Positions 31,522 to 42,988 of a stretch of DNA of 64,000 nt are shown here, in pieces. The notes under the pieces were generated by a model. That model was not told the origin of the DNA, made no database searches, and saw nothing but the letters and a program-made list of their open reading frames with translations. The translations under genes were made by a program, and so were the position numbers. The stretch is from Neonectria sp. B-13. Its lineage: Eukaryota > Ascomycota > Sordariomycetes > Hypocreales > Nectriaceae. Within the stretch, counting starts at the first letter, position 1; each line of letters begins with the position of its first letter. Location of the stretch: assembly GCA_002682825.1 (NCBI GenBank), contig NOKP01000004.1, positions 2,353,607-2,417,606 on the forward strand, written 5' to 3'.

Positions 31522-32308
31522 TGTCGTCACCTGCAGGACATGGCCATGATAGTCCGCTTGAAGTCGCAAACTGCCAAAAAAACGAACCTGGGCTTATCGA
31601 TAAGAACTGATTTTTTTGGTGGAGCCCATGAGATAACCAGTTTCTGGGAGAATAGTTACTCCGTCTTCCATGGACCCATTCCATGCCAACGAATGTCATA
31701 CGTGCACGCTAGTCCCAAGGTAGTAAGTGTAGCTCTTCCCTGTGGCTCATTGCCGTTGAGAGCGGCATTGTGTGGCTTAACTTGCTAGTACTGACCATGA
31801 TTGGCTCGTAGAAAAGGGGACCGTGGCTGCTTCCCCCCTTGACAAGTGCCCCTAGGAAACTGCCACACCTTCATTCCCTTCCCTTGTGGCCCGCGCCTGC
31901 CCCTTGCCCCCCTTGTTGCTTGTTGCTGGAACGAGTGGCAGGTACTGTTGTTTGGTCGCTTTGACGTGTTTGGCTCCGTCCCTGGCTCCCTGGCTGCCCC
32001 GTGTCCACTCCCAAGCCCAGCACTGTCCACTCACGGGCCGCGTCGCACTGGCCAACCAAAGCAAGCCTAGGCCAGCCCCCCTAAGACGCCTCATCCCAAG
32101 GAAGGGCAGGAAATTCGTTCCCCTGAAGCACGAGCTCCCCAAACCTCCACCTTGCCTTCGTTCTCGCTCGACATCCGACATCATCGCAGCCGGCCGCGAA
32201 CCTGCATTGCCTCCGTCAGCTTGCCGCTTCTGTGCTCTTCAACTCCGACATCCCGTCCCGACCGGTACCCTCCCCCGTTTAACGTCTACCCCGTGAACTC
32301 TGCCCAAG
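31522..32308. promoter_or_regulatory. Shared promoter region, PWP2 / CDC12
   Basis: About 790 bp between two divergent conserved genes. CT-rich stretches precede the septin start. No specific site assigned. Confidence 0.5.
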
Positions 32309-33674
32309 ATGGCTTCTGCAGCTGCCGAGAACGCCTCACCGATTGGCATTGCCAATCTCCCTAACCAGCGACACAAGATTGTCGCGAAGCGCGGTGCTGG
32401 CTTCACTATTATGGTACGCCCTCATCGCCTCGAGATGCATGCTGGGAAGACAGCTTTGTCGTCTTTGCTGTGCTTGGACACGTTTATCTGACCGCGCATG
32501 TCTAGGTTGCCGGCGAGTCTGGCCTTGGAAAGACCACCTTCATCAACACCCTGTTCTCCACCACCATCAAGAACTATGCCGACCACAAGCGTCGCCACCA
32601 GAAGCAGGTCGACAAGACTGTCGAGATCGAGATCACCAAGGCCGAGCTTGAGGAGAAGTTCTTCAAGGGTAAGTCATCACCGCCAGAACGTGTCGTGTAG
32701 TACAACAGCTCACCTCCCTTCCCCAGTCCGACTGACCGTTATCGACACCCCCGGTTTCGGCGACTATGTCAACAACCGCGACTCTTGGATGCCCATCATC
32801 GAGTTCCTCGACGACCAGCACGAGTCTTATATGCTTCAGGAGCAGCAGCCCCGTCGACAGGACAAGATCGACCTCCGTGTCCATGCCTGTCTCTACTTCA
32901 TCCGCCCCACTGGCCACACCCTCAAGCCCCTCGACATCGAGGTCATGAAGAGACTCTGCTCTCGCGTCAACCTGATTCCCGTCATTGCCAAGGCCGACAC
33001 CCTCAGCCCTGCTGATCTGGCCAAGTTCAAGCAGAGAGTAAGCTCACATGCCAGCATAATGTGACCCTAAACATCCCACTGACCGCTTCCTCCAGATTGT
33101 CTCCGTTATCGAGGCTCAGAACATCAAGATCTACCAGCCCCCGGTCGAGGAGGATGACGAGGCGGCTGCCCAGCACGCCCGCAGCTTGATGAACGCCATG
33201 CCCTTCGCTGTCATCGGTTCCGAGAAGGACGTCAAGACTAGCGATGGCCGCATCGTCAAGGGTCGCCAGTACTCTTGGGGTGTTGCCGAGGTCGAGAACG
33301 AAGACCACTGCGACTTCAAGAAGCTCCGCTCCATCCTCATCCGAACCCACATGCTCGACCTCATTCACACCACCGAGGAGCTGCACTATGAGGCCTACCG
33401 CGCCCAGCAGATGGAAACCCGCAAGTTCGGCGAGGCCCGTCCCCGAAAGCTCGACAACCCCAAGTTCAAGGAGGAGGAGGAGGCTCTGCGCAAGCGCTTC
33501 ACCGAGCAGGTCAAGATCGAGGAGCAGCGTTTCCGACAATGGGAGCAGAAGCTCATTTCCGAGCGCGACCGTCTCAACAAGGATCTCGAGCAGACCCACG
33601 CCCAGATCAAGCAACTCGAGGCCGAGCTCGAGTCCATGCAGGGCAGTGCTGTCCGCAGCCACGGCCGTCGCTAA
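32309..33674 (+). CDS. CDC12: Septin, Cdc12/AspC type
   Basis: Exons 32309-32413, 32506-32668, 32727-33037 and 33096-33674, giving 385 aa. The GTPase core shows P-loop GESGLGKT, switch-II DTPGFGD and the base-specificity motif AKAD, with the septin unique element after it (SWGVAEVENEDHCDF). The C-terminal third is a coiled coil (FKEEEEALRKRFTEQVKIEEQ...). The start GIANLPNQRHKIV and the DSWMPIIEFLDDQHESYM block match Cdc12 rather than Cdc3, Cdc10 or Cdc11. Septins form hetero-oligomeric filaments at septa, hyphal tips and branches. The introns are 92, 58 and 58 bp. Confidence 0.94.
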
Positions 33675-34384
33675 GCTCATCAGGTCAGGGTCAACATGCT
33701 TTAGTGACTGCAGTTGGACAGTCGTGGTTTTGTCATTTCTCTTACCTGAGGCTCCAGTTTGGGGCTTGGAGTTGAAAAAATGAAAGGTCCAAGAATACCA
33801 CAAGGGGAGGGAGAGAGATGGGGGTACGTGTTCATGAATATTCCTGCCCACCGACCCCGAGGGTGGCAGCGGGGAGTTTGGTTTGTTGGGACGGCCCCAT
33901 GGTCACGGCCATGGTGTCATGATACTGATACCCCGATGTTTCCCGCCCCTTGCTTGTGTCGGCAGCTAAGCACCAGTACGGACCCCGAAACGAAACAAGA
34001 CGTATGGAGAAAGCTTTGATAGTCTTGCCTTTTTTTATTTGCACCTTTTACTAGAGCCCTTCTCTCAGCTAGGCACTTTTTAGTCCCCATGTAATTCAGT
34101 CACCACCTTTCATGATACCAGCTTAACGTTACGCGATTGGCCCTTTTTGTGTGAATGCAATGTCCGTTGTATGACCATGTATGAAATTGCCCAGCCATAG
34201 ATGATTTGTCCTTGAGAGCAACTACCTATCCCCTTGGTGATGTGTGGATCACGAAACTCCATGCTTATACCCAAGAAAAAAATACCCAAGAACCCCAACC
34301 GAGATATCTCATACCCAAGATATATGTTGTTCTATCAAGCTACCCCTCCAGTTTCCATTGTCAGGGACGGAGGGTCCTGTTCTC
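33675..34384. other. Intergenic between convergent septin and kinase genes
   Basis: About 710 bp of 3' untranslated sequence, AT-richer than its neighbours. Nothing recognised. Confidence 0.55.
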
Positions 34385-35944
34385 TTAGATGGCGTCCATG
34401 CTGGCCCTAGTAGCAAGCTGCTCGTTCTTGTTCCCTAGCTTTGAGATTTGCAAGAAAGCATCGACGCCATAGCCCTCTAGACTGTGTAGCTCAAGACTGC
34501 CGGCCCAGTACTCGGCGTAGACGCGGCTCAATGGCAGGCCCATGCCGAGACGCAGGTTCGGTGGACGACTAGTAAGAGAGGAAAGGGAGCTTTCATAGTT
34601 AGGCGTCTTGAGGTCGGCGCGGCCGAGTTCGCCCTCGACGTGGAGCTCCTGCATGGTGGCGGCCATGCGGGGGACGTGGGCGAGGTTCTCCAGGCGCTTC
34701 TGGCTCTGGGGGCCCTTACTGAAGGACCACAGGTAGGGCAGCTCGGCGCGAGGGATGCCGCCGCCGCGATCGCAGATGCGGATGATGACGTGCTGTGCGG
34801 CCTCGCAAATGGTGATTTCGATGGGAGGCGGGCCGTCAGCGGCCGTTGGGTCGGGATTTTTCTCGTGGCGCTCGATGACCGCCTGAACCGAGTTTCGAAG
34901 GAGCTCGCCGATGATGTACTCGAGGTGGCTGAGGATGTAGGGAAAGCTGGCGTCGAGGTGGCCGTAAACCTTGATCTCGGGGATCTGGACGTCAGGACCA
35001 TTCGTGGAGCGGGCTAGGGCGGTGATGGCCTTGGAGCAGCGGTCAACGACGTCCTTGGCATTGCACTTGATGAAGACCTCGCCGATGAAGTCGGCTTCGG
35101 AGAGCTTGGCTCCGGGGGAGAAGTGGGGGGAGTTGAAGGTCTCGGTGAGGGAGAGGTGCTGTTCTGCGATAACTCTCCGGGAGATGCGCTGCCAAGACTT
35201 GTAAGTACTGGAGAATTGAGCTTTGAATGGAGAGGCTTACGGATCTCAGGATTGTGTTCATGAAATTATCCAGATCATTGGGATTCATCAATCCGCCGCA
35301 CTCAAGGATACCCATGGCCAGCTTAGGTATGACGGTCAAGTGGCCTTTAAGGTTCTGACTGATCATGTTGCACATCCTATCATTGTCCTCGAGCGTCTTG
35401 ATCTCCTTCATCTTGCGAAACGCATCAAAGGCATTGTAATACAGATTGTAGACGTCGTTGATATGAGGATTCGTGACGACGACGTAGGGTAGGCGCTGCA
35501 TGTCCCGGATGCGGTGCGCGAGTCTGCAGGGTTGGGTTGCATTGTCAGTGACCATCGTCATGGTACGATCCCATCCGTCCGGCCGAGACGGCTACTCACC
35601 TCGTGGGCAGCTCGGAGCGGACGTAGTTGGCAGAGCTGATGAGGCGCGTCTCAGTGAGAGAACGGCCGAAGACCATGAGCTGGCGGAGGCTGATGGGACG
35701 GGCCTCTTTGGCGACCCATCTGGAACATGGTGGGTTAGTGGGCATGGCAAGTTTGGCAGGCAGGGAGCTCTCACTCGTCCAGGACGGAGACGGGACGCCA
35801 TGATGGATTACTGAAATTGCTCGCGCGTCGCACATGCAATCTATGTTTCGAGAGGTGTTCTAAGGTCTGTCGGGATGAAAGAAGGAGGGCGCGCGGGTCG
35901 GTCACTCTGCATCGCCTGCTTAGTCGCAGGGCGATGGAGGGCAT
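34385..35944 (-). CDS. Mitochondrial PDK/BCKDK-family protein kinase
   Basis: Exons (minus) 35944-35775, 35719-35600, 35523-35241 and 35188-34385, giving 458 aa; introns 55, 76 and 52 bp with exact phases. The first exon encodes a classic mitochondrial presequence (MPSIALRLSRRCRVTDPRAL, Arg-rich). The body follows the family: ARPISLRQLMVFGRSL, an N-terminal four-helix bundle, then the GHKL ATPase domain with N-box ELLRNSVQAVIERH, G1 DRGGGIP, the SKGPQSQ lid region, and G2 GMGLPLSR. Such kinases phosphorylate the E1-alpha subunit of pyruvate or branched-chain ketoacid dehydrogenase in the matrix and inactivate it. I cannot decide between the two substrates from sequence alone; yeast Pkp1/Pkp2 are the closest named relatives. 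An ATG at 35801 gives a wrong frame into exon 2. Confidence 0.9.
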
Positions 35945-38118
35945 GTCGGAGGAGGTCGCATGCAGAGAGTTGGCGTCAGCTAAGGGAGCACGGGAGCGGG
36001 AGCGAAGAGCGGCGATGGGACAACGGTCGAGTCGAGAGTGGCAGGCCCATCAATTGTACAAGCACACTGGGGTGATTTCCGAGTCGTGGAGTTGAAGAGT
36101 TGAAGAGTCAAAAGGAGTCACCGAACAGGTCGGGTCCAAGATCGAGACCAGGGAGCAGAAGCACCGGGCCGCAAACGCATGTGCCGCCTCGGGCACCCAC
36201 CACTAAAAAGCTCCGGGAATGACTGGAGAAATTACCCCACATTCGCGATACCGGCGGCGCGATAAGGCTTGGGGAGTTGGGAGTTGGGAGTTGGGAAACC
36301 AGACGAGACAACTGAGAGAGTTCTATTTGCATTGGCGCGGGAGGTGGGTGTGTTCTGCAATGCCGATGGCTTAAAGCAGGCAAGCAGGTATTTGGCTAGT
36401 TAGCGGTTGACGGGCTGATGCTTGCAGGCTGATCACTGGTATGGATGGATGATGACGATGGCGGATGGCGGACAGCTTCAGGGCGAGCTGGGGCTACGAA
36501 GCACCCTGTCGTCATTGGGGTTTGCCCTGGGCGCACGGCAGCCACAGGGGGTATTGTACCTCGTGCATCTGGGTAGACTACAGCATCAGGTCCTGGAGGG
36601 CAACAAGGTGCTTGCGGTATCAGGCCAGAGAACAAAGAGATAATTTGTGGACGAAACGATAGCTGGTATTTGCATCCTTCTGGACATGTCCTTGACCAGG
36701 TCCGTGGTCGGTACATAGCAAGTGCTTCCTAGCTAGCTCCGGCGCATTCATCAAGCATGTATTGCTACACAATGCAGGCAAAACAAGGCTTCAGTGAAGC
36801 TTCAGAACTACACCGCCTCCCTTTGCTCTTCATATTCGCTTTGGGGAGCTCGGGAGCCTCATCACATGTGAGGCTGCCGAGCTGCCAGAGTGGCGGCTCA
36901 ACGTTGCCTCCAACCTCGCAGGTAGGTACCTAGTAGTAGGTACAGTAGGTACCTTAGTAGCCTGAGAAGAACGACAAAGAGGCCCGCAACGTCATTGGCG
37001 GGGTGACCTGATGACGCTCTTGTGGTGCAGCCATAGAGCTAGAATCATACCTGTCCACTCGGCTTCAGCCAACCAAACCCACAAGTACCCACCTAACTCC
37101 TCGCCAGCTCCAGTCGCCTCATCCCGCCAGAGCCTGGCGGGCCTGGCTGCTGGGCTGTGTTTCGCACAACTCTCTCCTCGCCGAGTCTCCGACGCTCCGT
37201 CCACCGGCCACGATTGCTCGGTCGCTTTGTCTACCTAGTCACTGGTGTGCCTGATTGATTGATGCTCGGTTGATGCAAGGCGGCGTGCACGCATCTCTCT
37301 TCCTCTCCACCCCACTCTCATTCTCGCCTACTACCGGTACATACGTACGTACTACCTCTGACGCCTTTGTTCGAACTCGAACCAGGCTTGCACTTGGGAC
37401 GGGTCTTGGGATTCGGGATTTTTGTTGGAATTTGTTGGCTTCTCGTCTCCATTTCCATTTCCATTTCCATTTAGTCTCCTTCCAATCCTCGCTCCTCCAC
37501 CACATCCACCACATCCACCACATCCGTCTTCCTCTTTTTTTTATTTGCTCCTCCGCGCCTCTCTCTCTCCCACTCCCACTCCCTCTACACCTCGATCTCT
37601 CTATTCCAAGCTTTACCCGGTTGCCTCTCTGCTCGCCTTGGCCATCAAGCTGTGCCCGTCGCTGCCGCTTCTGGTGCTGTTGCCGAGACGCCCGTGAGCG
37701 CTGAGCACTGAGCACCGCGCCCACTGCACGCCTCTGTCGACGACATTTCGTGACATCGGCCTTCTGGTCGTCCCCTGCGCCTTCGTTTCCTCTTTCGTCC
37801 TTCCTCTCCTCCTGCAAAGCCAGCAGTCGCTTCCGCCGCCGCCGCCGTCAGCCATATGAAAATGGTGCGTTTGTTTGCCTATGCATCTACCCGTGAATCA
37901 TTCCCCTTCCCGTGGAAACTCGTGTTGTCGTCCCTTACTCACTCTCGGTTCCCTGCGCCATCCCCTCCTCCAGCCCCCGCGTCAATTCCTTTGTTCTCTT
38001 CTTCTTCCTCTTCTTCTTCTTCGTCTTCGTCCTTGTCTTTGTCTTCTTCCACCACCACAAACGCAACCTCATATTTTTCAACTCCAACCCACGCCCTACC
38101 CCTCCGAATGCCGACGTC
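35945..38118. promoter_or_regulatory. Long divergent promoter, kinase / UBP15
   Basis: About 2.2 kb without a recognisable gene. It holds short tandem repeats (GGGAGTT x3 near 36272-36297; GTAGGTACC-type repeats at 36920-36955; ATCCACCAC-type repeats at 37497-37525) and a long pyrimidine-rich leader (37990-38060) ahead of UBP15. An upstream ATG at 37856 is discussed in the findings. Confidence 0.5.
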
Positions 38119-41100
38119 ATGGCTTCGCCTCACCGCGAGCTCCCTGTTCGCCCCAAGCTACCTGCTAACAATGTTCGCCCCCGCCAGAGTCACGACGTGA
38201 ATTCTCCAACCGACATGGTCATGGACACGGACGACTACGTCAACGTCGCCAATGAGCCCGACAAGGACCCCGTCGCCATCATCAACCCAGACAACCTCGA
38301 ACCGGAGGCCGACCAGCTGCAAGACCTGCCTATGGCCAACGATCGTGCGTCTCCCCGACCGTCCCCGCCCCTGTTCCCATCTTCTCGCATTTCTGCCTGG
38401 CTCATGCCGTCGCCGCCGCCTGGCCTGCCGTTCTCCTGGCTAACTCTAGAGTACTATCAGATGATGCGATGAGAGAGATAGTCCTGCCTCCGCTGATCGA
38501 TGAGCCCAAGATCCTCGGCGACTTCGAGAACACATGGACCGTCGAAAACTGGCGTAGTCTGAGCAAGAAGGAACACGGCCCTGTCTTTCATGCTGGCGGA
38601 TTTCCTTGGTGCGTTCATCACGATACCACCACCCCACAACCATGTCATGTTCGTCGCTGACCTCATTTTCCCCACTACAGGCGCATTCTGTTGTTCCCCC
38701 ACGGCAACAACATCGACCAGACCTCCATCTATCTCGAACATGGCTTCGAAGCCGACGAAGTCCCAGACAACTGGAGTTGCTGTCTCCAGTTCTCACTCGT
38801 TCTCTGGAACCCGAACGACCCCACCTTATACACTCACCATGCTGCCCATCACAGGTTCACCAAGGAGGAGGGCGATTGGGGCTTCACCCGATTTGTCGAG
38901 CACCGACGCATGTTCAACGTACCCTGGGAAGGTGGAAGCCGACCTCTGTGCGAGAATGACACTGCCAACATCACGGCCTACCTTCGTTTCGTCGAGGATG
39001 AGACTGGTGTCCTCTGGCACAACTTCACCAACTACGACTCCAAGAAAGAAACGGGCTTCGTCGGGCTGAAGAACCAAGGCGCCACATGCTACCTCAACTC
39101 CCTCCTACAGTCACTCTACTTCACAAATGCATTCCGAAAGGCATGATCCCCGGCTCCCTCGGCTCTAGTCAAGTTCCCTGCTGATCTCGATAGGCCATCT
39201 ATGAAATTCCTACAGAAAACGATCAAGGCATGAACAACAGTGCTTACACCCTACAACGACTCTTTTACCAGCTGCAGACGTCCGAGCAGGCGGTTGGAAC
39301 TAACGAGCTTACCAAGTCTTTCGGCTGGGAAACTCGACACATCTTTGAGCAACAAGATGTCCAAGAACTGTCCCGCAAGCTAATGGAGCGAATGGAGGAC
39401 AAGATGAAGGGCACGAAATCACAAACTGTCCTCCCGGAACTGTTCAGCGGCAAAATCAAGACGTATATTTCGTGTATAAATGTCGACTACGAATCAAGTC
39501 GCATCGAGGACTTTTGGGATATTCAACTCAATGTGAGCGGGAACAGCAACCTCCTCGAGAGTTTCCAAGACTACATTCAAGTTGAGAAGATGGATGGCGA
39601 AAACCAGTACTTCGCCGGCGATCAGTTTAAGCTACAGGACGCGAACAAGGGTGTTATTTTCACCAGCTTCCCTGCTGTGCTGCACCTACAGCTGAAACGA
39701 TTCGAGTACGACATCCAACGCGACATGATGATGAAGATCAACGACCGCTACGAGTTTCCGGAGACATTTGACGCCGCTCCATACCTGTCCGAAGATTCCG
39801 ACAAGTCCGAGTCTTGGACGTACCAGCTTCATAGCGTCCTCGTCCACAGCGGAGATCTCAATGCCGGCCATTACTATGCCTTCTTGAAGCCAGGCAAGGA
39901 CGGCTGGTTCTACAAGTACGACGATGACAAGGTTACCAAGGCGACCATGAGAGAAGTGCTGGAGGAAAACTTTGGCGGTGAATATCGCACCTCAAACGGC
40001 TTACCGCGTGCGCCCCTCAAAAACAAGGCCCCAATCATGCGCCAGAACAGCGCATACATGCTGGTTTACATCCGCCAGACGCGCCTTGACCAGATCCTTT
40101 ACGATGTCAACCTGGACGATATTCCCCGACATTTGCGTAAGTGGTTCTGTCTTGACTCGTCTCGATTACATTGCTGACTTGCTACAGAGGACCGCTTCGA
40201 CGAGGAGACGGCCCTTCGGGAAGCCAAGAGAAAGGAGCAGAAGGAGGCACATCTTTACATGATGGCTAAAGTCATTACGGACAAGTCCTTCGGAAATTAT
40301 GGCGGGACTGACCTGTGCCTCTTTGACGCCAGCCCCGAAGCTGATCCTGCCGCTCCCACGTCCTATCGAATTCGTCGCGCAATGACGATGGAGGAGTTTG
40401 TCGCCCAGGTCGCCGGCGACATGAATGAAGACCCGCGCAAAGTGCGACTGTGGCTCATGGTCAACCGACAAAACAAGACCATCCGACCCGATCAACCCAT
40501 TATGGACCTGCGACTTACGGTTGAGGAAACCTATGCTCGCTCCGCTGCACACCGAGACACCAGTCTACGCGTATGGGCCGAGGTAGCTGAGGAGGTCACC
40601 CCCGATGGTGAACCCATCTGGCCATCCTACCAAAGCCAGCCAAACGGCGTTGTCGTCAAGAACGATACCATTCTACTTCTGTTGAAGCATTTTGACACCG
40701 AGACTCAGACATTGAGAGGTGTTGGCCATGTCTACATTGCCAAGGAAAAGAAGGTTGAGGAACTACTTCCTCAGATTCTCAAGAAAATGGGCTGGGGAGA
40801 GAAGCTGCCCGCCGAAGAAAAGCTTCTCTTGTGGGAGGTAAGTTGGCTTTACTCTGTCTACGTCTATGGAAACTAACTCTTTTCAGGAAATCAAACCAAC
40901 AATGATCGAACCCCTGAAGCCGAAGCAGTCATTGAAGGTTGCTGAGCTCCAGGATGGTGACATCATTTGCTTCCAGCGATGCAGCGACCGTAAGGCCGAG
41001 CAACAAAAGCGCGCAGGCGACAAGCCGCTAGAGATGTGCGTCAACACCATGTCCCAAATGAGTATCTCATTAACAGACCCCAGTGTCAACCTGTCGGATC

Positions 41101-42225
41101 ACTTTGAGGATGCGCGCGAGTACTACGACTTCCTTGAGCACAAGAGGACAGTGAGGTTCCACCCTCACCCTAATCGCTGCGATCAGACTGAGTATCCCCC
41201 ATTCGATTTGGTTCTTAACTCCAAAATCACCTATGACACTCTGGCGGAGCGAGTTGGAACTCACCTTAACGTGTCTCCAACGCACATTCGATTCTGGACA
41301 GTGAACTCGGCAACCGATAATCCCAAGTCGGCAGTGAGGCGGGGAGCGAACCCTACCCTGCGACAAATTCTGAACCCCATGGGCTCGACCTCCCTTAACT
41401 CAAGCCAACGAGGCGATGCCTTCTATTTCGAGGTTCTAGAGATGAGCCTGACTGAGTTAGACACAAAGAAGAGCATCAAGCTCACTTGGCTGAGTGATGG
41501 AATCACCAAGGAGGTGAGGGTTCCCCATGATCACTGTGGCGGCATTGGCTAACGAAGAGGTTAGGATCAATACGACTTGCTCGTGCCCAAAACAGGAACC
41601 ATTGAGGACTTGATTGAGGCCCTGATCAAAAAGGCGCAGATCTCGAACGAGGAGGAAGGTGGCAGAATACGGGTTTACGAGACCAGCTCTAACAGATTCT
41701 ATCGTGAACCTGTTAGAGAACATCCTGTCATGAACCTCAACGACTTTACGCAGATCTACGCCGAGCGTGTTCCGGAGGACGAGACAGTGGCAGAGGACAG
41801 CAACTTCATCCAGGTCTTCCACTTCCAGAACGATGTGAGCCGGGCTCACGGCGTTCCATTCAAGTTCTTGATTGTAGAGGTGAGTTATCTGTCCGATTGA
41901 CTGCGTTTCCACACATCTAACATTCAGACAGGGTGAGAAGTTTGCGGATACGAAAAAGCGATTAGAGAAACGAACCGGAATCAAGGGCAAGAGCTTTGAG
42001 AAGATCAAGATCGCCGTGGTTCGACGAGCCAATTACTCTAAGCCTCAATATCTCAATGATGGTTAGTTTCACATTGGTTCAGAACGCTCCTACATATAGC
42101 TAACAAGTGAAACAGACGACGAACTCTGGACTGTGGCGCAATCTGACGACGACTACCTTGGCCTTGACCATGTGGATAGAACAAGGACGTTGAGAAATGG
42201 CGTTGGTGATCTTTTCCTTCGATGA
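38119..42225 (+). CDS. UBP15: Ubiquitin-specific protease USP7/Ubp15
   Basis: Nine exons: 38119-38344, 38461-38608, 38681-39140, 39194-40136, 40188-40837, 40887-41513, 41565-41879, 41932-42061, 42116-42225; 1202 aa. Intron 3 (39141-39193) has a GC donor. The N-terminus has an acidic leader (DNLEPEADQLQD), then a MATH domain (NTWTVENWRSLSKKEHGPVF). The USP catalytic domain follows, with Cys261 in NQGATCYLNSLLQ and His504 in NAGHYYAFLKP. The C-terminal half is the ubiquitin-like array of USP7 relatives (KPKQSLKVAELQDGDIICFQ, FPFKFLIVE-type blocks), ending at LRNGVGDLFLR. It removes ubiquitin from substrates; in yeast Ubp15 acts in endocytosis, peroxisome export and cell-cycle entry. I set the start at the ATG in ACGTCATGG because upstream in-frame sequence is poly-Ser/Phe leader translation. 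Confidence 0.93.
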
Positions 42226-42988
42226 TCCGACAACAAGCCGCTGAGTGAGATGTGCATTAAGAAGGGCGGTGCCAGCCCAACCCTGGGCCTCGGTGTTTAG
42301 CATATCAGTCTGTTTCAAAGGCACTACCGCAAAGTATCTATAGCCGTCGTCATAGGCGCAGGCGTTTCTTTGGCATTGGAACAGGGACGCATACGAGGTA
42401 AGACAAAGGACGGTGAAAGAGATTCGGACTTGCGGCCGGGGCTTCGTGTTATACCAAGACAGGCACAGGCATTAGGCTAGGACTTACAGGGAGAGAAGGG
42501 ACGACTACTACTATGGACGACGAGGCCTTCATTTATGTCATATTTCTGCGAATCACGATGGAAGTTGTGCTGCCCAAGTTTCGAGGCATCGTATATAGAA
42601 ACCGTGGTGACAGCTTTGTTGCAAGTAAAAGGGTTCAAGTTGGAGTTGGTCGCGAGGTGCTGGTTTCTTTCCATTGGTTGGGCCACCAGTGTGTCCCATT
42701 CTTGGGTGCCACAGGAGATGCTCGATAGTCCTTTTGAGATGTGATGTTAAATTTTATACCCGACTTAGAGACAGACCTAACACTATAGTTTTTTATAACT
42801 CTCGCCAACAGGTCCGCGAGGTGTCAACTCCGCTGTATAGTACCCTTCGCTATGTAACCCCTTGCAACGAAACGAAACTCCAAATATCCAATCATCCATA
42901 ATCATCGAAAGCCCATCACTCCTCTAGTGTTTTTCCCTTGTTCCGATTCCCTTGTATCACTTTTGTGTATCGAGTTGATCTGCACTCA
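42226..42988. other. Intergenic between convergent genes
   Basis: About 760 bp of 3' sequence. No gene recognised. Confidence 0.55.

Noticed and set aside
33027..33851. Open frame antisense to the septin gene
   Set aside because: Leu/Glu-rich complement of a coiled-coil exon; no independent motif.
35592..35801. Start of the PDK-family kinase at the ATG at 35801
   Set aside because: That frame does not join the conserved exon 2. The ATG at 35944 gives a presequence and an exact phase match.
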